A DNA stretch of 64,000 nucleotides, from assembly GCF_000303155.1 (NCBI RefSeq), contig NC_018719.1:62001-126000 (forward strand), given 5' to 3'. The first letter of the stretch is position 1, and every line of letters begins with the position of its first letter. Source of the stretch: Candidatus Nitrososphaera gargensis Ga9.2 (lineage in GTDB: Archaea; Thermoproteota; Nitrososphaeria; Nitrososphaerales; Nitrososphaeraceae). Below, piece by piece: positions 16,578-26,030 of this stretch. The position numbers and the translations under genes are program-made. Below the pieces are notes generated by a model. It was given only the letters and a program-made list of their open reading frames with translations, was not told the origin of the DNA and searched no databases.

Positions 16578-16604
16578 AACGATTATTAGATTAGTTAATC
16601 TATT
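16578..16604. repeat. AACGATTATTA copy 1 and AGATTA-GT-TAATCT palindrome
   Basis: AACGATTATTA (16578-16588) runs into AGATTAGTTAATCT (about 16587-16600), whose arms AGATTA/TAATCT pair around two bases. The same 11-mer recurs at 18463 and 22275. It lies upstream of cobD and downstream of the small membrane protein gene. Confidence 0.4.
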
Positions 16605-16618
16605 TTAACAATTGCGTT

Positions 16619-16930
16619 CTATTGAGCCAATCGCCTCAGAAATCCATCAAGTCCTGTTTTGATAGCTGAAGCAACCGCATGCCGATGCCTAATTGACAGT
16701 TCTACAAGCTGCTGACCAAGGTCATCATAGAGGAAATTTGCGATGTAAAATCCGATTATTATGAGCCCATAGACCTCGATAGGATCTCTGAAAAAGCTGA
16801 GCAAGTCCGTTCCTATGGCCAGAGCTTGTAGAGTCGCTAATGCGTAAAGTGTCCCTGTCGTTAGAAAGACTTTCTCTTTTCTTCCCTCCGCCCTGACGTC
16901 AATATCCTTTTCAATAGCCTCTGCCTGCAT
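16619..16930 (-). CDS. Small membrane protein, function unknown
   Basis: The 103-residue protein is counted from the Met at 16930 (MQAEAIEKDIDVRAEGRKEK); the frame is open to 17002. After a charged N-terminus there are two hydrophobic segments (about residues 25-45 and 52-67, EVYGLIIIGFYIANFLYDDL), then an amphipathic basic C-terminal part (ELSIRHRHAVASAIKTG). No family is recognised. It stands alone between the cobalamin operon and the Fic gene. Confidence 0.5.
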   Translation of the reverse strand: MQAEAIEKDIDVRAEGRKEKVFLTTGTLYALATLQALAIGTDLLSFFRDPIEVYGLIIIGFYIANFLYDDLGQQLVELSIRHRHAVASAIKTGLDGFLRRLAQ

Positions 16931-17013
16931 ACCACATCCGCTCCAATGACCGAAATAATAAACAGGGCGTTGAAGCCCTTGACAAAAGAGTATATGTATC
17001 ATGTTCTATCCAT

Positions 17014-17145
17014 ATGCGCCAAGACCTTGCAGAACGGTTACAGTTAGGAAAAGATGCCCACAGGTCTGGCATGATCTCCGAACAGCTGCTTTCCAATCTT
17101 GCGTATGGTGGGTTTTTCAGTAACAAGCCATATGATCAAGGTTAA
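17014..17145 (+). CDS. Possible 43-aa protein
   Basis: ATG 17014 opens a frame reading MRQDLAERLQLGKDAHRSGM and ending at TAA 17145. GTATATGTA at about 16990-16998 could serve as a TATA box. The predicted protein is hydrophilic with one helix. Support is weak: no homology is recognised and the ORF is short. Confidence 0.25.
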   Translation: MRQDLAERLQLGKDAHRSGMISEQLLSNLAYGGFFSNKPYDQG

Positions 17146-17279
17146 TTGTTGATTTTAGTTTGAGAAACCAACTTAAAAACATGCATCAGAAACGGTCGAG
17201 CATCAGATGTGGTGAGTCACTTTGCCGCATTGCTCATAGTTAACTAATAAAAATGAACAAGGGCATAGAAAGCTAACTA

Positions 17280-17325
17280 ATTAGGTAACCTAATATATCT
17301 GCTGACTGTAATATTAGTTAACAGT
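17280..17325 (+). promoter_or_regulatory. Fic promoter with palindromic AT-rich sites
   Basis: ATTAGGT-A-ACCTAAT (17280-17294) is a perfect interrupted palindrome that runs into the TATA-like CTAATATATC (about 17290-17299). ATTAGTTAAC (about 17313-17322) lies between that box and the ATG at 17326. Another GTTAACTAAT copy is at about 17239 and GCTAACTAATT at about 17272. The arrangement suggests a repressor operator overlapping a promoter for a leaderless mRNA. Confidence 0.5.
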
Positions 17326-18426
17326 ATGACAATGGTAACTAAGCGCATCAAAGGAATATCCTACTACTACTTTCAAGATGCTGTCAAAAGACCAAATGGA
17401 CAGCTCAAGATTGTTAATACAATAGTAGGTAGAGCAGATCTATCAGAGAAAGAGCTCATAAAGGCTCAAGCTGTAGCATTCCAGAAACATCTTATCAATA
17501 TGTTAAAGTTCAGCGCGATTATAAAGAAGCCTAGAGCTCACTTCGAAAATAAGCCTACGTCAGTAAGCGAGGATGAGCTAGAATACATAAAATGGCTTTA
17601 TCAGAACATAAGAAAGAATATTTCTGAATCAGACAGGGAAGAATATGAAAAGACATTCCTCATCAGATATGTGTATGGCACTACTGCAATTGAAGGGGTG
17701 ACGCTGAACGAAAATGAAACCGCCAAGGTGTTAATTGAAGGACTTACTCCGAATAACAAACCTCTAGAAGATGCAATAGCTGTATCAAACTACAAAGATG
17801 TCAAGGAGTTCCTAAAGGGATTTAGCGGCGATATTACAGAGCATGTCATAAAGCACATCCACAAACTACTAATGAAAGGCATAACTGGAGACGATAGAAA
17901 GCCTATTCCTATAGGCGAATACAGAATCAGAGGCGCATTAATCAGGGGCTTCGGATATACGCCGCCTCCGGCGGAAACTGTGCCTACTAGAATGCGATAT
18001 CTGTTAGACGAATACCGACGAAACATAAAGAAGGTTCATCCTGTAGAGACGGCTGCTCTATTTCATCAAAAGTTTGAAGAGATACATCCCTTCCAAGATG
18101 GTAATGGTAGAACTGGAAGGGAGATCCTAAATCTGATGCTGGAGAGAGAAGGATTTCCACCAATCTACATTACGCCAACCGAAAGGAGTCGTTATCTTGA
18201 CGCGCTGGAGGCAGGCAATGCCTTAAATCATGTGCCCCTAATTGACTTCATAATCGAAAGGATGAACGCGACAGTAATGTATCTATTCACAAAGACAAGT
18301 CTATACAAGCTATGGGAGTCTGAGGAAGTAGTAGTCATGGCAGCTCAAGAAGAAGGAATCCCGGAGCTTTTCAATATCATCAAACGAATGATGGATGTGT
18401 TACACAAATCCAAAGAGCTTCCTTAA
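17326..18426 (+). CDS. Fic family protein (predicted AMP-transferase)
   Basis: The 366-residue protein carries the Fic core motif HPFQDGNGRTGRE (about 254-266), which matches HxFxDGNGRxxR with all catalytic residues. TTAIEG (about 119-124) matches the [S/T]xxxE[G/N] inhibitory helix, here N-terminal to the core, so the protein should be self-inhibited. An N-terminal extension (residues 1-80) begins TKRIKGISYYYFQDAVKRPN, a beta-hairpin-like segment. A C-terminal helical part could be a winged-helix or dimer region. Fic enzymes usually AMPylate a target protein. The start is supported by a TATA-like box about 27 bases upstream. Confidence 0.88.
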   Translation: MTMVTKRIKGISYYYFQDAVKRPNGQLKIVNTIVGRADLSEKELIKAQAVAFQKHLINMLKFSAIIKKPRAHFENKPTSVSEDELEYIKWLYQNIRKNISESDREEYEKTFLIRYVYGTTAIEGVTLNENETAKVLIEGLTPNNKPLEDAIAVSNYKDVKEFLKGFSGDITEHVIKHIHKLLMKGITGDDRKPIPIGEYRIRGALIRGFGYTPPPAETVPTRMRYLLDEYRRNIKKVHPVETAALFHQKFEEIHPFQDGNGRTGREILNLMLEREGFPPIYITPTERSRYLDALEAGNALNHVPLIDFIIERMNATVMYLFTKTSLYKLWESEEVVVMAAQEEGIPELFNIIKRMMDVLHKSKELP

Positions 18427-18462
18427 CTTTCTAGCTTTTTTCTTTGAATATACATTTGTGCC

Positions 18463-18480
18463 AACGATTATTAGTTAATA
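18463..18480. repeat. AACGATTATTA copy 2 with GTTAATAA
   Basis: The 11-mer AACGATTATTA, followed by GTTAATA, lies 36 bases after the Fic stop. It is identical to the copies at 16578 and 22275 over 11 bases. Confidence 0.4.
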
Positions 18481-18599
18481 AATCTCTTAACTGACAGCAC
18501 ATTCTGCGGCTTTTTATATTTAATTTACGTAAAAACAGTCGCTATTGACTCTACTCTGTATGCGTCCTGATTCTAGGCAGCAAGACTTTTAATTCTTTT

Positions 18600-20231
18600 T
18601 TGATAAAAGAGCCAGTGCTCAAAGCGACGCTGAATTATGATAGAGGCACCATAGTCATTAGAGGCCTTGCCCATATTCCGTTTGCGACACCGGATCCTAG
18701 AAGTAATAATAATAACATATTGCGGGCACAGGCTCTTTACTATGTCAACATAGTGGAATATCTAAAGCAGAGTGGAATAGAATTTGCTGATTATGTTTTC
18801 TCGGATGTTATAGCATCTCCAGATTTGAATAGTAGTAATAATAATGATGATGATGGTGGTATTGTAGTAAAACAAAATAAAGCAACAGCAACAGCTGGAA
18901 TAGCTATTGCTTCCTCTTTAGTGTCATTAAGGGACTATCAGCAGAAAGCACTTGATAACTGGATTCGTGCGGGAATGAGAGGATCAGTTGTTCTGCCAAC
19001 AGGCTCTGGGAAGACCATTGTGGGCATCAAAGCGATAGAAACAGTAAATGCCTCTTCACTGATCATTGTTCCAACTCTTGACCTAATGGATCAATGGACA
19101 GCTGTCCTTTCGAAATATTTTCATCAGCCTACTAAAATAGGAAATCTTGGTGGTGGGATAGATGATGTTCAGCCAATTACCGTATCTACGTATGATTCCG
19201 CCTATTTGCGGGCTCCACTGCTTGGCAATAAATTTTCACTAATAATATTTGATGAAGTGCACCACTTGGCAGCCCTCGGATATAGAACTATTGCAGAACA
19301 GATGGCGGCTCCCTATAGGTTAGGACTTACCGCTACTATCGAAAGAGAAGATGAGCTTCATAGAGATCTGCCAAGGCTTGTAGGAGAGGTAGTATATCAA
19401 GCAAGCCCTGACACTCTTGCCAAGAAAAAGCATCTTGCTTCGTATGAGATTGAGAGAAGGAGAGTTGAGCTATTACCGGAGGAGCTTAAGGAATATCGTG
19501 AAAATATGTCTACATACAGGCAGTGTTTGAATAAGATTGGAAAAACAATGGGCGGCTACTACAATCTCTCGCTTGAAAAATTAATAATGATATCTGGAAA
19601 AAATCCAACTGCAAGACAGGCACTTCTTGCAAGAAACAAAGCTACAAATATTGCACTGAATAGCAAAGCAAAGATAGAAGAACTAAAGGAGATCTTGGCA
19701 GAAAATCAGGGCAAAAAGACTATAATATTTACCCAGCATAATAGCTTAGTTTATCAGATATCAGATAAATTCCTGATACCATTCATAACATACAAGACAA
19801 ACAAAGATGAAAGGCAGGATGTGCTAACGGGCTTCAAGGAAGGACGGTATATGGCCATTGTCACATCAAAAGTATTGGATGAGGGTATAGACGTGCCAGA
19901 TGCAGAACTTGGAATAATTGTTAGCGGGACTGGGAGTGCAAGGGAGTTCATTCAAAGGCTTGGCAGGCTACTCAGGCCAAAACCCAAAGCTGCCACCTCA
20001 GGTGCAGCAACCGATGATGAAAAAGAAGATAGCAGTAGAAGAAGTAAGAAGGCTAAGCTGATTGAGATTATTTCATCAGAGACGAGGGAAGAAACTATCA
20101 CTGGTGCAAAAAGGAAGAGAGCATTAAGATCGATTAGACAGGATGGTGAAGAGGAGGGTGATGAAGAAGATCATATCAATAAGCAGCTGCAAGAGGAGGC
20201 GGAATATACCACTAACAATAGGATATGTTAG
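18600..20231 (+). CDS. xpb: XPB-type DNA helicase
   Basis: The 543-residue SF2 helicase/translocase belongs to the archaeal XPB (Rad25) group used in DNA repair. Motifs: Walker A LPTGSGKT (about 132-139), DEVHH (about 218-222), LTATIERED with the XPB-specific RED motif (about 243-251), LDEGIDVPDAELGI (about 427-439) and QRLGRLLRP (about 452-460). The N-terminal damage-recognition-like domain (1-70) is present. It is linked to the helicase core by Asn/Asp-rich low-complexity sequence, and a second charged low-complexity tail covers about 465-535. The TTG start is 18600. Its last seven bases overlap the Bax1 gene, so the two are cotranslated. Confidence 0.9.
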   Translation: MIKEPVLKATLNYDRGTIVIRGLAHIPFATPDPRSNNNNILRAQALYYVNIVEYLKQSGIEFADYVFSDVIASPDLNSSNNNDDDGGIVVKQNKATATAGIAIASSLVSLRDYQQKALDNWIRAGMRGSVVLPTGSGKTIVGIKAIETVNASSLIIVPTLDLMDQWTAVLSKYFHQPTKIGNLGGGIDDVQPITVSTYDSAYLRAPLLGNKFSLIIFDEVHHLAALGYRTIAEQMAAPYRLGLTATIEREDELHRDLPRLVGEVVYQASPDTLAKKKHLASYEIERRRVELLPEELKEYRENMSTYRQCLNKIGKTMGGYYNLSLEKLIMISGKNPTARQALLARNKATNIALNSKAKIEELKEILAENQGKKTIIFTQHNSLVYQISDKFLIPFITYKTNKDERQDVLTGFKEGRYMAIVTSKVLDEGIDVPDAELGIIVSGTGSAREFIQRLGRLLRPKPKAATSGAATDDEKEDSSRRSKKAKLIEIISSETREETITGAKRKRALRSIRQDGEEEGDEEDHINKQLQEEAEYTTNNRIC

Positions 20232-22141
20232 CGTCTCCATTACTTAGGGTTGCAGTAAGAAAGGGCATGATTATGCCTTTGTTTTGTACTCGAAGCGACG
20301 AATTAGAATTAGCTCAGTCATTGGTTAAAGAATTCCAAGAATCATGTAGAGCACATGAAAGAAAATTCGAGCTCTATAACAGAATATCTGCCATAGAGTC
20401 AAGTCATAATGATTACAAACTCATAAGAGGATTTTGTGCCCTTCTTGAGAGAAGATGCGTCTTCAATAATGCCTATTGTTCTGCCCGTCATATCACCAAT
20501 AACACCACTAATAACGAGCCAGCACCCTCAGGTGATGGTGCCGGCACAACTACAATAGCTATAGATCCTATTGATGTCAGAAGAATGTTGTTTGAAGAAT
20601 CGTCGAAGAAAGGATTTGCATTAACAGATCTTGAAAGAAATAGCATAATCAATTCCATATCGGAAAAGCTGCATATCTCTCCAGATGATGTCATAAGGGT
20701 AATGTGGAGTGACTTGGATGATAACCTGATCTTTGAACATTTTGCTGATATTGACGCTAAAACTTTGGTTGGTTGGTACAACCTATCTCTTATGCAAACA
20801 CTGCTCTTTAATGCAACAAAAATGGAGTTTCAAATTTCAGGAGGAACGAACTGGAAACGCATATTGAGAAATGTAAAGAGGCTAGGGCTGATGTATTATC
20901 TAGAGAACCGCAGTCAACGGCATAATGAAGGTAACGAAAATGATATTGCTAGCACAAGCTCCTTGGTTTGCTCCCTTGAGGGCCCGCTCAGCCTCTTCAA
21001 GCTGACTGATAGGTACGGAACGTCACTTGCCAAGTTACTTCCCTCTATAGTACTTGCAAAAGGAGATGTCGATTGGCAAATAGATGCATGGATTTTGAGA
21101 AAAACAATGATGATGCAAGGAAAGAAACTGTATCAGTTCAAAATATCTAATTCAGAAACTCTTCCATTTTTATCGGATCCATTTTTTGCTACTAAATATG
21201 ATGACAATCAAAATGGACAGAAGAAGACTGGATCAGCAGCTTTCACATCATCTGAATGTTATTCTTTTGATAGCTTGGTAGAGGAAAAGTTTGCTAGAAA
21301 ATTCAATGAGGTAGTAGGAGAGACGAGCGGTTGGAAATTGGTAAGGGAGCCAGATCCTTTGATCGTTGCCAATGGCAAGGCGTTCATTCCTGATTTTATG
21401 TTTGAGAAGTATGGCAACAGAGTATACTTGGAAATTGTTGGATTTTGGACGCCAGATTATTTAGAGAGAAAACTTCAGAAGGTAAGGCAGATTATGAAAG
21501 CCAATAGTGATGATAGTAGTAACAATAATCATCACTACAATACAAGAAAAAATACAACAACAGTAGTTGACCTCTTTATAGCGATAAATGAGGAACTTGC
21601 TGGATCAAGAATATCTTCTTCTTCATCATCATTTGCAACTTTCTCTTCCACAGTTCCTATGGACAGGTTAATCTTTTACAAAAATGACTCTGTTCCTATA
21701 AGGCCAATTCTTGATTATCTAAAGGCAGTGGATAAGGAGATGATCGATAGAAAAACGAGAGACCCTAGCTTAAGAATAGAAGTTGATCGCTCAAAAGATA
21801 TTATTTCACTCAAAGATCTTGCACAGAAATATGATCTTCCAATTGAGGTAGTGTCTAAAATCGTATCAAGAGATTACAGTGATCAGTATATTAGCGTTGG
21901 TGGCGGAGGACAGCAGCAACAACATCACTACCTTATTTCAAAAGCTAAAGCTAAAAAACTGGAATTATTGCTAAAAGAAGTCAAAGCATTTACTGATGCA
22001 TGCCAGATTCTCTCAGAAAATGCTATTCCTGAAGCCTGTCACGCAGAGCTTGTCGACAAGCTGGGTTATGATGTAATTTGGCGAAATATGGATGTCAGCT
22101 CCGCAGTTATCGAAAAGAAGAAGAACGACATAACAGCATGA
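20225..22141 (+). CDS. bax1: Bax1-like nuclease, XPB partner (DUF790 family)
   Basis: The 638-residue protein follows XPB with a seven-base overlap, the arrangement known for archaeal XPB-Bax1, where Bax1 is a structure-specific nuclease. The N-terminal part (SPLLRVAVRKGMIMPLF) and DLEERNSIINSISEKLHIS-like region are typical of the DUF790 family. A PD-(D/E)xK-like site is visible: E354/E355, IPD (about 388-390) and YLEIVGFW (about 401-408), then DYLERKLQKV. The protein is longer than usual because of low-complexity inserts (TNNTTNN, poly-Ser, poly-Asn). Function as excision-repair nuclease follows from family and context. Confidence 0.85.
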   Translation: MLASPLLRVAVRKGMIMPLFCTRSDELELAQSLVKEFQESCRAHERKFELYNRISAIESSHNDYKLIRGFCALLERRCVFNNAYCSARHITNNTTNNEPAPSGDGAGTTTIAIDPIDVRRMLFEESSKKGFALTDLERNSIINSISEKLHISPDDVIRVMWSDLDDNLIFEHFADIDAKTLVGWYNLSLMQTLLFNATKMEFQISGGTNWKRILRNVKRLGLMYYLENRSQRHNEGNENDIASTSSLVCSLEGPLSLFKLTDRYGTSLAKLLPSIVLAKGDVDWQIDAWILRKTMMMQGKKLYQFKISNSETLPFLSDPFFATKYDDNQNGQKKTGSAAFTSSECYSFDSLVEEKFARKFNEVVGETSGWKLVREPDPLIVANGKAFIPDFMFEKYGNRVYLEIVGFWTPDYLERKLQKVRQIMKANSDDSSNNNHHYNTRKNTTTVVDLFIAINEELAGSRISSSSSSFATFSSTVPMDRLIFYKNDSVPIRPILDYLKAVDKEMIDRKTRDPSLRIEVDRSKDIISLKDLAQKYDLPIEVVSKIVSRDYSDQYISVGGGGQQQQHHYLISKAKAKKLELLLKEVKAFTDACQILSENAIPEACHAELVDKLGYDVIWRNMDVSSAVIEKKKNDITA

Positions 22142-22274
22142 GCATAACTTAATCTTCCACTGAACAGGGGGATTTATTATTTTGAAGGTTCTTAGAAAAG
22201 GAACGCAGGTTATTGTATTACACTGTACATATGTAGGACTTGCATTTAGTTTCCTAAAAGGAAATAACATCAAT

Positions 22275-22285
22275 AACGATTATTA
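22275..22285. repeat. AACGATTATTA copy 3
   Basis: The third copy of the 11-mer lies 134 bases after the Bax1 stop. Together the three copies bracket the Fic gene (16578/18463) and the XPB-Bax1 pair (18463/22275). Confidence 0.4.
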
Positions 22286-22299
22286 AATTACTGATGCAA

Positions 22300-23560
22300 C
22301 TCCTATTGATCTGTATCCATAAGTTTTGTTTGTACCCAAATAGATACCAGAAACAATACTAAACAGTACTACTGAAGCTTGTAGGGTCGTTTATAATGAC
22401 TTTATCAAGAGATTGAATTCAGGATCAAAACTCGACAGAAATGACATGAATTACATGCTTACAGAATTAAAGGAAGGGAGAAACCGTGACTCAATAATTA
22501 CCACTCTAAAATGTTGCAAATGGTATCAACTCAAGTTGCTGCGCTAATAGTTCACTTCAAGAACTGAAAAAGAAAAGGATACAAGAGTGGCAATGGCAAA
22601 CTAAATTTCATTAAAAAAGATGAATTTAGAATTTTTACTTATAATCAGTCAGCTTCAAAATAGAAAGATATGGCAATGCCAATTTACTATGGCCTTCAAA
22701 AATAGGCTGGATAGAGATTAGGTTCTCAAGAGTTATTTTCAATATCAGACAGGTTACGGTTACAAAAAGAGCTAATAACAAATGGTAAGTTTGTATTGCC
22801 TGTAAACAGCCAAGGGCAATAAGAACTCCTAGTATTGATTTGAAGAAACACGTTGGAATTGATGTTGACGTAACTAAATTTGCATATGACTCGGACAATC
22901 ATGAAGTAGATAATCCATTGCATCCCACAAAAATCCTCAAACCACTGCGTAGAGCTTCAAGAAGATTGTCCAGAAAGCAGAAAGGTTCAAAGAATAAGGA
23001 AAAGGCAAAGACAAGACTGGACTTCAGATACTACATGAAAGAATTAGAAACAAAAGGATGATTTTCTACATAAGCTATCAATCGGATGTGCTAGAAGATA
23101 TGATGCAGTTTTCCTTGCAAGATTACAAATCAACAACATGGTGAAAAACCATTTTCTTGCTAGAAGTATCTTGGACAGTGGTTTTGGCACATTCAAAAAA
23201 TATTTACACATTATAAAGCCAAATTGGTAATAGAAGTAAATCCGTATAATACACACCTGTCGAATGTTCAAGATGCCGCAAACTAGTGCCTAAAACCTTG
23301 GCCATGAGGACACATAGCTGCAACAATTGCGGCCTCAAGATTGCCAGAGATTATAATGCTGCCAAAAACATCCAGTTCAGAGGTCTAGAACAACTAGGGA
23401 GGCTAGACTTACTACTATCGCGGGGCCGCGGGAATTTACGCCTGTAGAGATTGGAGTCCCGTGCAGCAATGCATGCAGTCACAGTCTATGAATCAGGAAG
23501 AGGCGTTTGTAGAGATAAAGAGCCCTCCAGAAAGGGAGTCCGCTTCTTTGTAAAGCGGTA
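22300..23560 (+). pseudogene. TnpB of the GIDVG lineage, degraded
   Basis: Fragments follow the order of the intact copy at 3.3 kb: FCLYPNRYQ-like start (about 22325), NDFIKRLNSGSKLDRNDMNY, the region of GIDVDVTKFAYDSDNHEVDN (22855-22914, first catalytic Asp), LKPLRRASRRLSRKQKGSKN, and KNHFLARSILDSGFGTF. CNNCGLKIARDYNAAKNIQF (zinc finger and third acidic box) comes near 23320-23380. Frameshifts occur after most blocks. A hairpin CCGCTT/AAGCGG (23540-23558) followed by TAGATTCA resembles the right-end hairpin plus TAGTTCAC of the intact copy. Confidence 0.75.
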
Positions 23561-23566
23561 GATTCA
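23540..23566 (+). repeat. TnpB right-end hairpin (decayed)
   Basis: CCGCTT (23540-23545) pairs with AAGCGG (23553-23558), and TAGATTCA follows. The layout matches the intact element's CTATCGGAC hairpin plus TAGTTCAC, with one substitution in the terminal motif. Confidence 0.5.
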
Positions 23567-23597
23567 ATAATTCCATTCACAAATTCACCTCTAATAT

Positions 23598-24674
23598 ATG
23601 CTCAAGGTAGCAGTCATTGGAGCCACGGGTGCAGTGGGCCAAGAATTCGTCATAGCCCTCAACAGGCACAAGTGGTTTGAACTGACGCAGGTAGCCGCCT
23701 CTGAAAGGTCGGCTGGCAAGAAATACATAGACGCCATCCGCGACCCCAACTCTGGCATTTTGCGCTGGCACAATAGGGAAGAAGTACCCGAGTACGTCAA
23801 GAACATGGTCGTCAGCAAAGTAGACGACATCAAGCCGGAGAATTTCGATCTAATATTTACCGCGCTCGAATCAGATGATGCCAAGATAGTCGAGCCGAAA
23901 TTTGCCAAGACCACGCCGGTGATCAGCACCGCCGCCGCGTTCCGCTACGAGCAAGATGTCCCGATACTGATACCGGGAATTAACGACAACCACGCCGAAC
24001 TGCTGAACCTACAGAGAAAGAACCGCGGATGGAAAGGGTTCGTTGCGCCGCTGCCAAACTGCACTACTACCGGCATGGCCATCACGCTCAAGCCAATACT
24101 TGACAGGTTTGGCATTGAAAAGGTGTTCATGACTTCTATGCAGGCGCTCTCTGGCGCAGGAAGGTCGCCAGGTGTTATCGCTCTGGATATCATGGACAAT
24201 GTTATTCCATACATCCCAAAGGAAGAGGAAAAGGTGCAGGTTGAGACGAAAAAGATTCTGGGCGCAATGAACAACGGCTCTATCGCACCGGCGCCACTCA
24301 AAGTAAGCTGCACATGCACGAGGGTCCCCGTTCTGGACGGCCACACCGAGTCTGTATTTGTAGAAACAGAGCAGACAGCAGATGCAGAAGAGGTCAAGAA
24401 GGAGATGCTGAAATTTTCAAAGAATGTATCGATCAAGGACTTGCCGACCGCGCCAAAGGACTATATCGTGGTGCACGACGACCCAACGCGCCCGCAGCCA
24501 AGGATCGACAGGGAATTGAACGACGGCATGACCACGGTAGTGGGAAGGCTACGTAAGGACACGGCATTTGACAACGGTATAAAGTACGTCCTCCTGTCGC
24601 ACAATGAAAAGATGGGATCGGCAAAGGGTGCAGTCCTGCTTGCCGAGCTCTTGAAGGATCGCAACATCCTCTAA
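23598..24674 (+). CDS. asd: Aspartate-semialdehyde dehydrogenase (or malonyl-CoA reductase-like paralogue)
   Basis: The 358-residue protein has the NADP-binding GATGAVGQEF (about 8-17), the active-site Cys in PLPNCTTTG (Cys about 155), and the archaeal/fungal-type segment SGAGRSPG (about 186-193). The standard reaction reduces aspartyl phosphate to the semialdehyde for Lys, Thr and Met synthesis. In Sulfolobales the malonyl/succinyl-CoA reductase of the 3-hydroxypropionate/4-hydroxybutyrate cycle is a paralogue of this enzyme, so that role cannot be excluded from sequence alone. Transcription probably stops at the T-run 24675-24687. It is flanked on both sides by decayed TnpB genes. Confidence 0.87.
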   Translation: MLKVAVIGATGAVGQEFVIALNRHKWFELTQVAASERSAGKKYIDAIRDPNSGILRWHNREEVPEYVKNMVVSKVDDIKPENFDLIFTALESDDAKIVEPKFAKTTPVISTAAAFRYEQDVPILIPGINDNHAELLNLQRKNRGWKGFVAPLPNCTTTGMAITLKPILDRFGIEKVFMTSMQALSGAGRSPGVIALDIMDNVIPYIPKEEEKVQVETKKILGAMNNGSIAPAPLKVSCTCTRVPVLDGHTESVFVETEQTADAEEVKKEMLKFSKNVSIKDLPTAPKDYIVVHDDPTRPQPRIDRELNDGMTTVVGRLRKDTAFDNGIKYVLLSHNEKMGSAKGAVLLAELLKDRNIL

Positions 24675-24764
24675 ATTTCTTTTTTAGTGCAAAGTTCGTG
24701 AGGGTATATAAGGTACCTTTTTCTCAGAAATATAACTGGAAGCCCGGAAAGCGATAACTTGCCG

Positions 24765-25970
24765 CGTCTGTTTCGACTGACAAAGAGAAAACAGGCATTA
24801 CTTGATGAGGTTTTTATGCTGCATGGCAGGACATGATAAAGGTCAAGAAGCCTTCTTATATGCAGAAAACCGCAAGATGCATCCAGAGGTTTTTATTCGA
24901 TGTATATATATGCGGCAATGGTGTCAAGAGCTGAGCCAAACGACCCACTCTACCTAAATGAGCAGGTTTTTGGCATCGTTGAAACGAATAACAAAAATTT
25001 GCCAAGTACTTTCTGGATATCAGGATTGCAAAAGGAATTATTATAGGATATTTTTACTGCCTCTGCTGCTGCAAACCAAGCAGAGACCATTGAAGGCAAG
25101 ATAATAATAATAAATGATTCCAAACTCGTCAAGCGTGATGGGCATTACAAGCTCCACCTTTCCGTATCGAAAGAAGTGGAGATTTTAACACCCATCCATC
25201 TGTGCCATAATAGCTGTGGACATGGGCAAAAGAGGAAAAAACATTGGGACTGCTGTGCTGATCGCAAGTCTTAGTTCTTCCGAACTTACAAAAGTAGTAG
25301 GTAGGTAAGTAAGTAGGTAGGTAGACAGACCCCAATGTTCATCATGGGTAGAGGGAGAGAGGTAAGAAAGAGGATTGAGACATCACTATGCGTACCTTCG
25401 CAAAAAGTGCTCGGTGAAAAGAAAGAAACTCTGCTCCAGATGATAAGGAAGGTCGGCAATACTGAACAGCGCAAGGTGAATGACATACTACACAAGATCA
25501 GCAGAGCGAGAGAGAGAAAGAAAGAGAAAGAGAGAGAGCTGGTCAACATAGCAAAGCAGAACAACGCCTGTATATTCTGCTTGGTGACCTAACAGGTATT
25601 AGAGACAGGTCAAGAGGTAGAAGGATGAATCGTATTGTAGCATACATGCCATTCTTCAAACTGATGCAGTACGTCACGTACAAAGCATCATGGGAAAGCG
25701 TACCTGTTCTGACCACGAAAGAATGGTACAGCCCCAAATTTGCCACAGATGCTGCAGTGATAATACGTCAAGGCCACATCAGGGCTTGTTCGTGTGCCAT
25801 GCCTGTGGTTACTCTTGCAACGCCGATTACAATGGAGCAGTTAATCTTGGAAATAGGTTGTGGAACTATATGTTCCACGACAGCGCGATTGGGTTCTATG
25901 CGCCAAAGCGGGACGACTTTTTGGATTCCGCAAGTCAGGTCAATGATCAAAGACTTGACAGAACTTAATA
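24765..25970 (+). pseudogene. TnpB of a third lineage, heavily degraded
   Basis: Pieces in several frames: LTKRKQALLDE (about 24775-24810), EGKIIIINDSKLVKRDGHYK (about 25090-25150) with KLHLSVSKEVEI, and IIAVDMGKRGKNIGTAVLIA (about 25205-25270, first catalytic Asp). GRGREVRKRIE and LHKISRARERKKEKERELVN follow (to 25560), then FKLMQYVTYKASWESVPV. CHRCCSDNTSRPHQGLFVCH and ACGYSCNADYNGAVNLGNRL (zinc finger and third box) come last, near 25745-25850. The SGEF-free VDMGKR motif and NADYNGAVN box differ from the other copies. A tetranucleotide array interrupts it at about 25297-25325. Confidence 0.7.
25297..25325. repeat. GTAG/GTAA tetranucleotide array
   Basis: About seven near-perfect GTAG or GTAA units lie in a row inside the TnpB relic. 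It is a simple repeat, probably from slippage in non-coding DNA. Confidence 0.6.
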
Positions 25971-25987
25971 CAAAAGTTGCAATTAAT

Positions 25988-26001
25988 AGGTTTATTAACC
26001 T
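25988..26001 (+). promoter_or_regulatory. Inverted repeat before the Lrp gene
   Basis: AGGTT-TATT-AACCT lies 30 bases before the ATG at 26031, where a promoter of a leaderless archaeal gene would be. Lrp-type regulators often control their own gene through such sites, so autoregulation is a reasonable inference. Confidence 0.35.
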
Positions 26002-26030
26002 CCAAATTTATGATCTACCTGATTTCCTAA

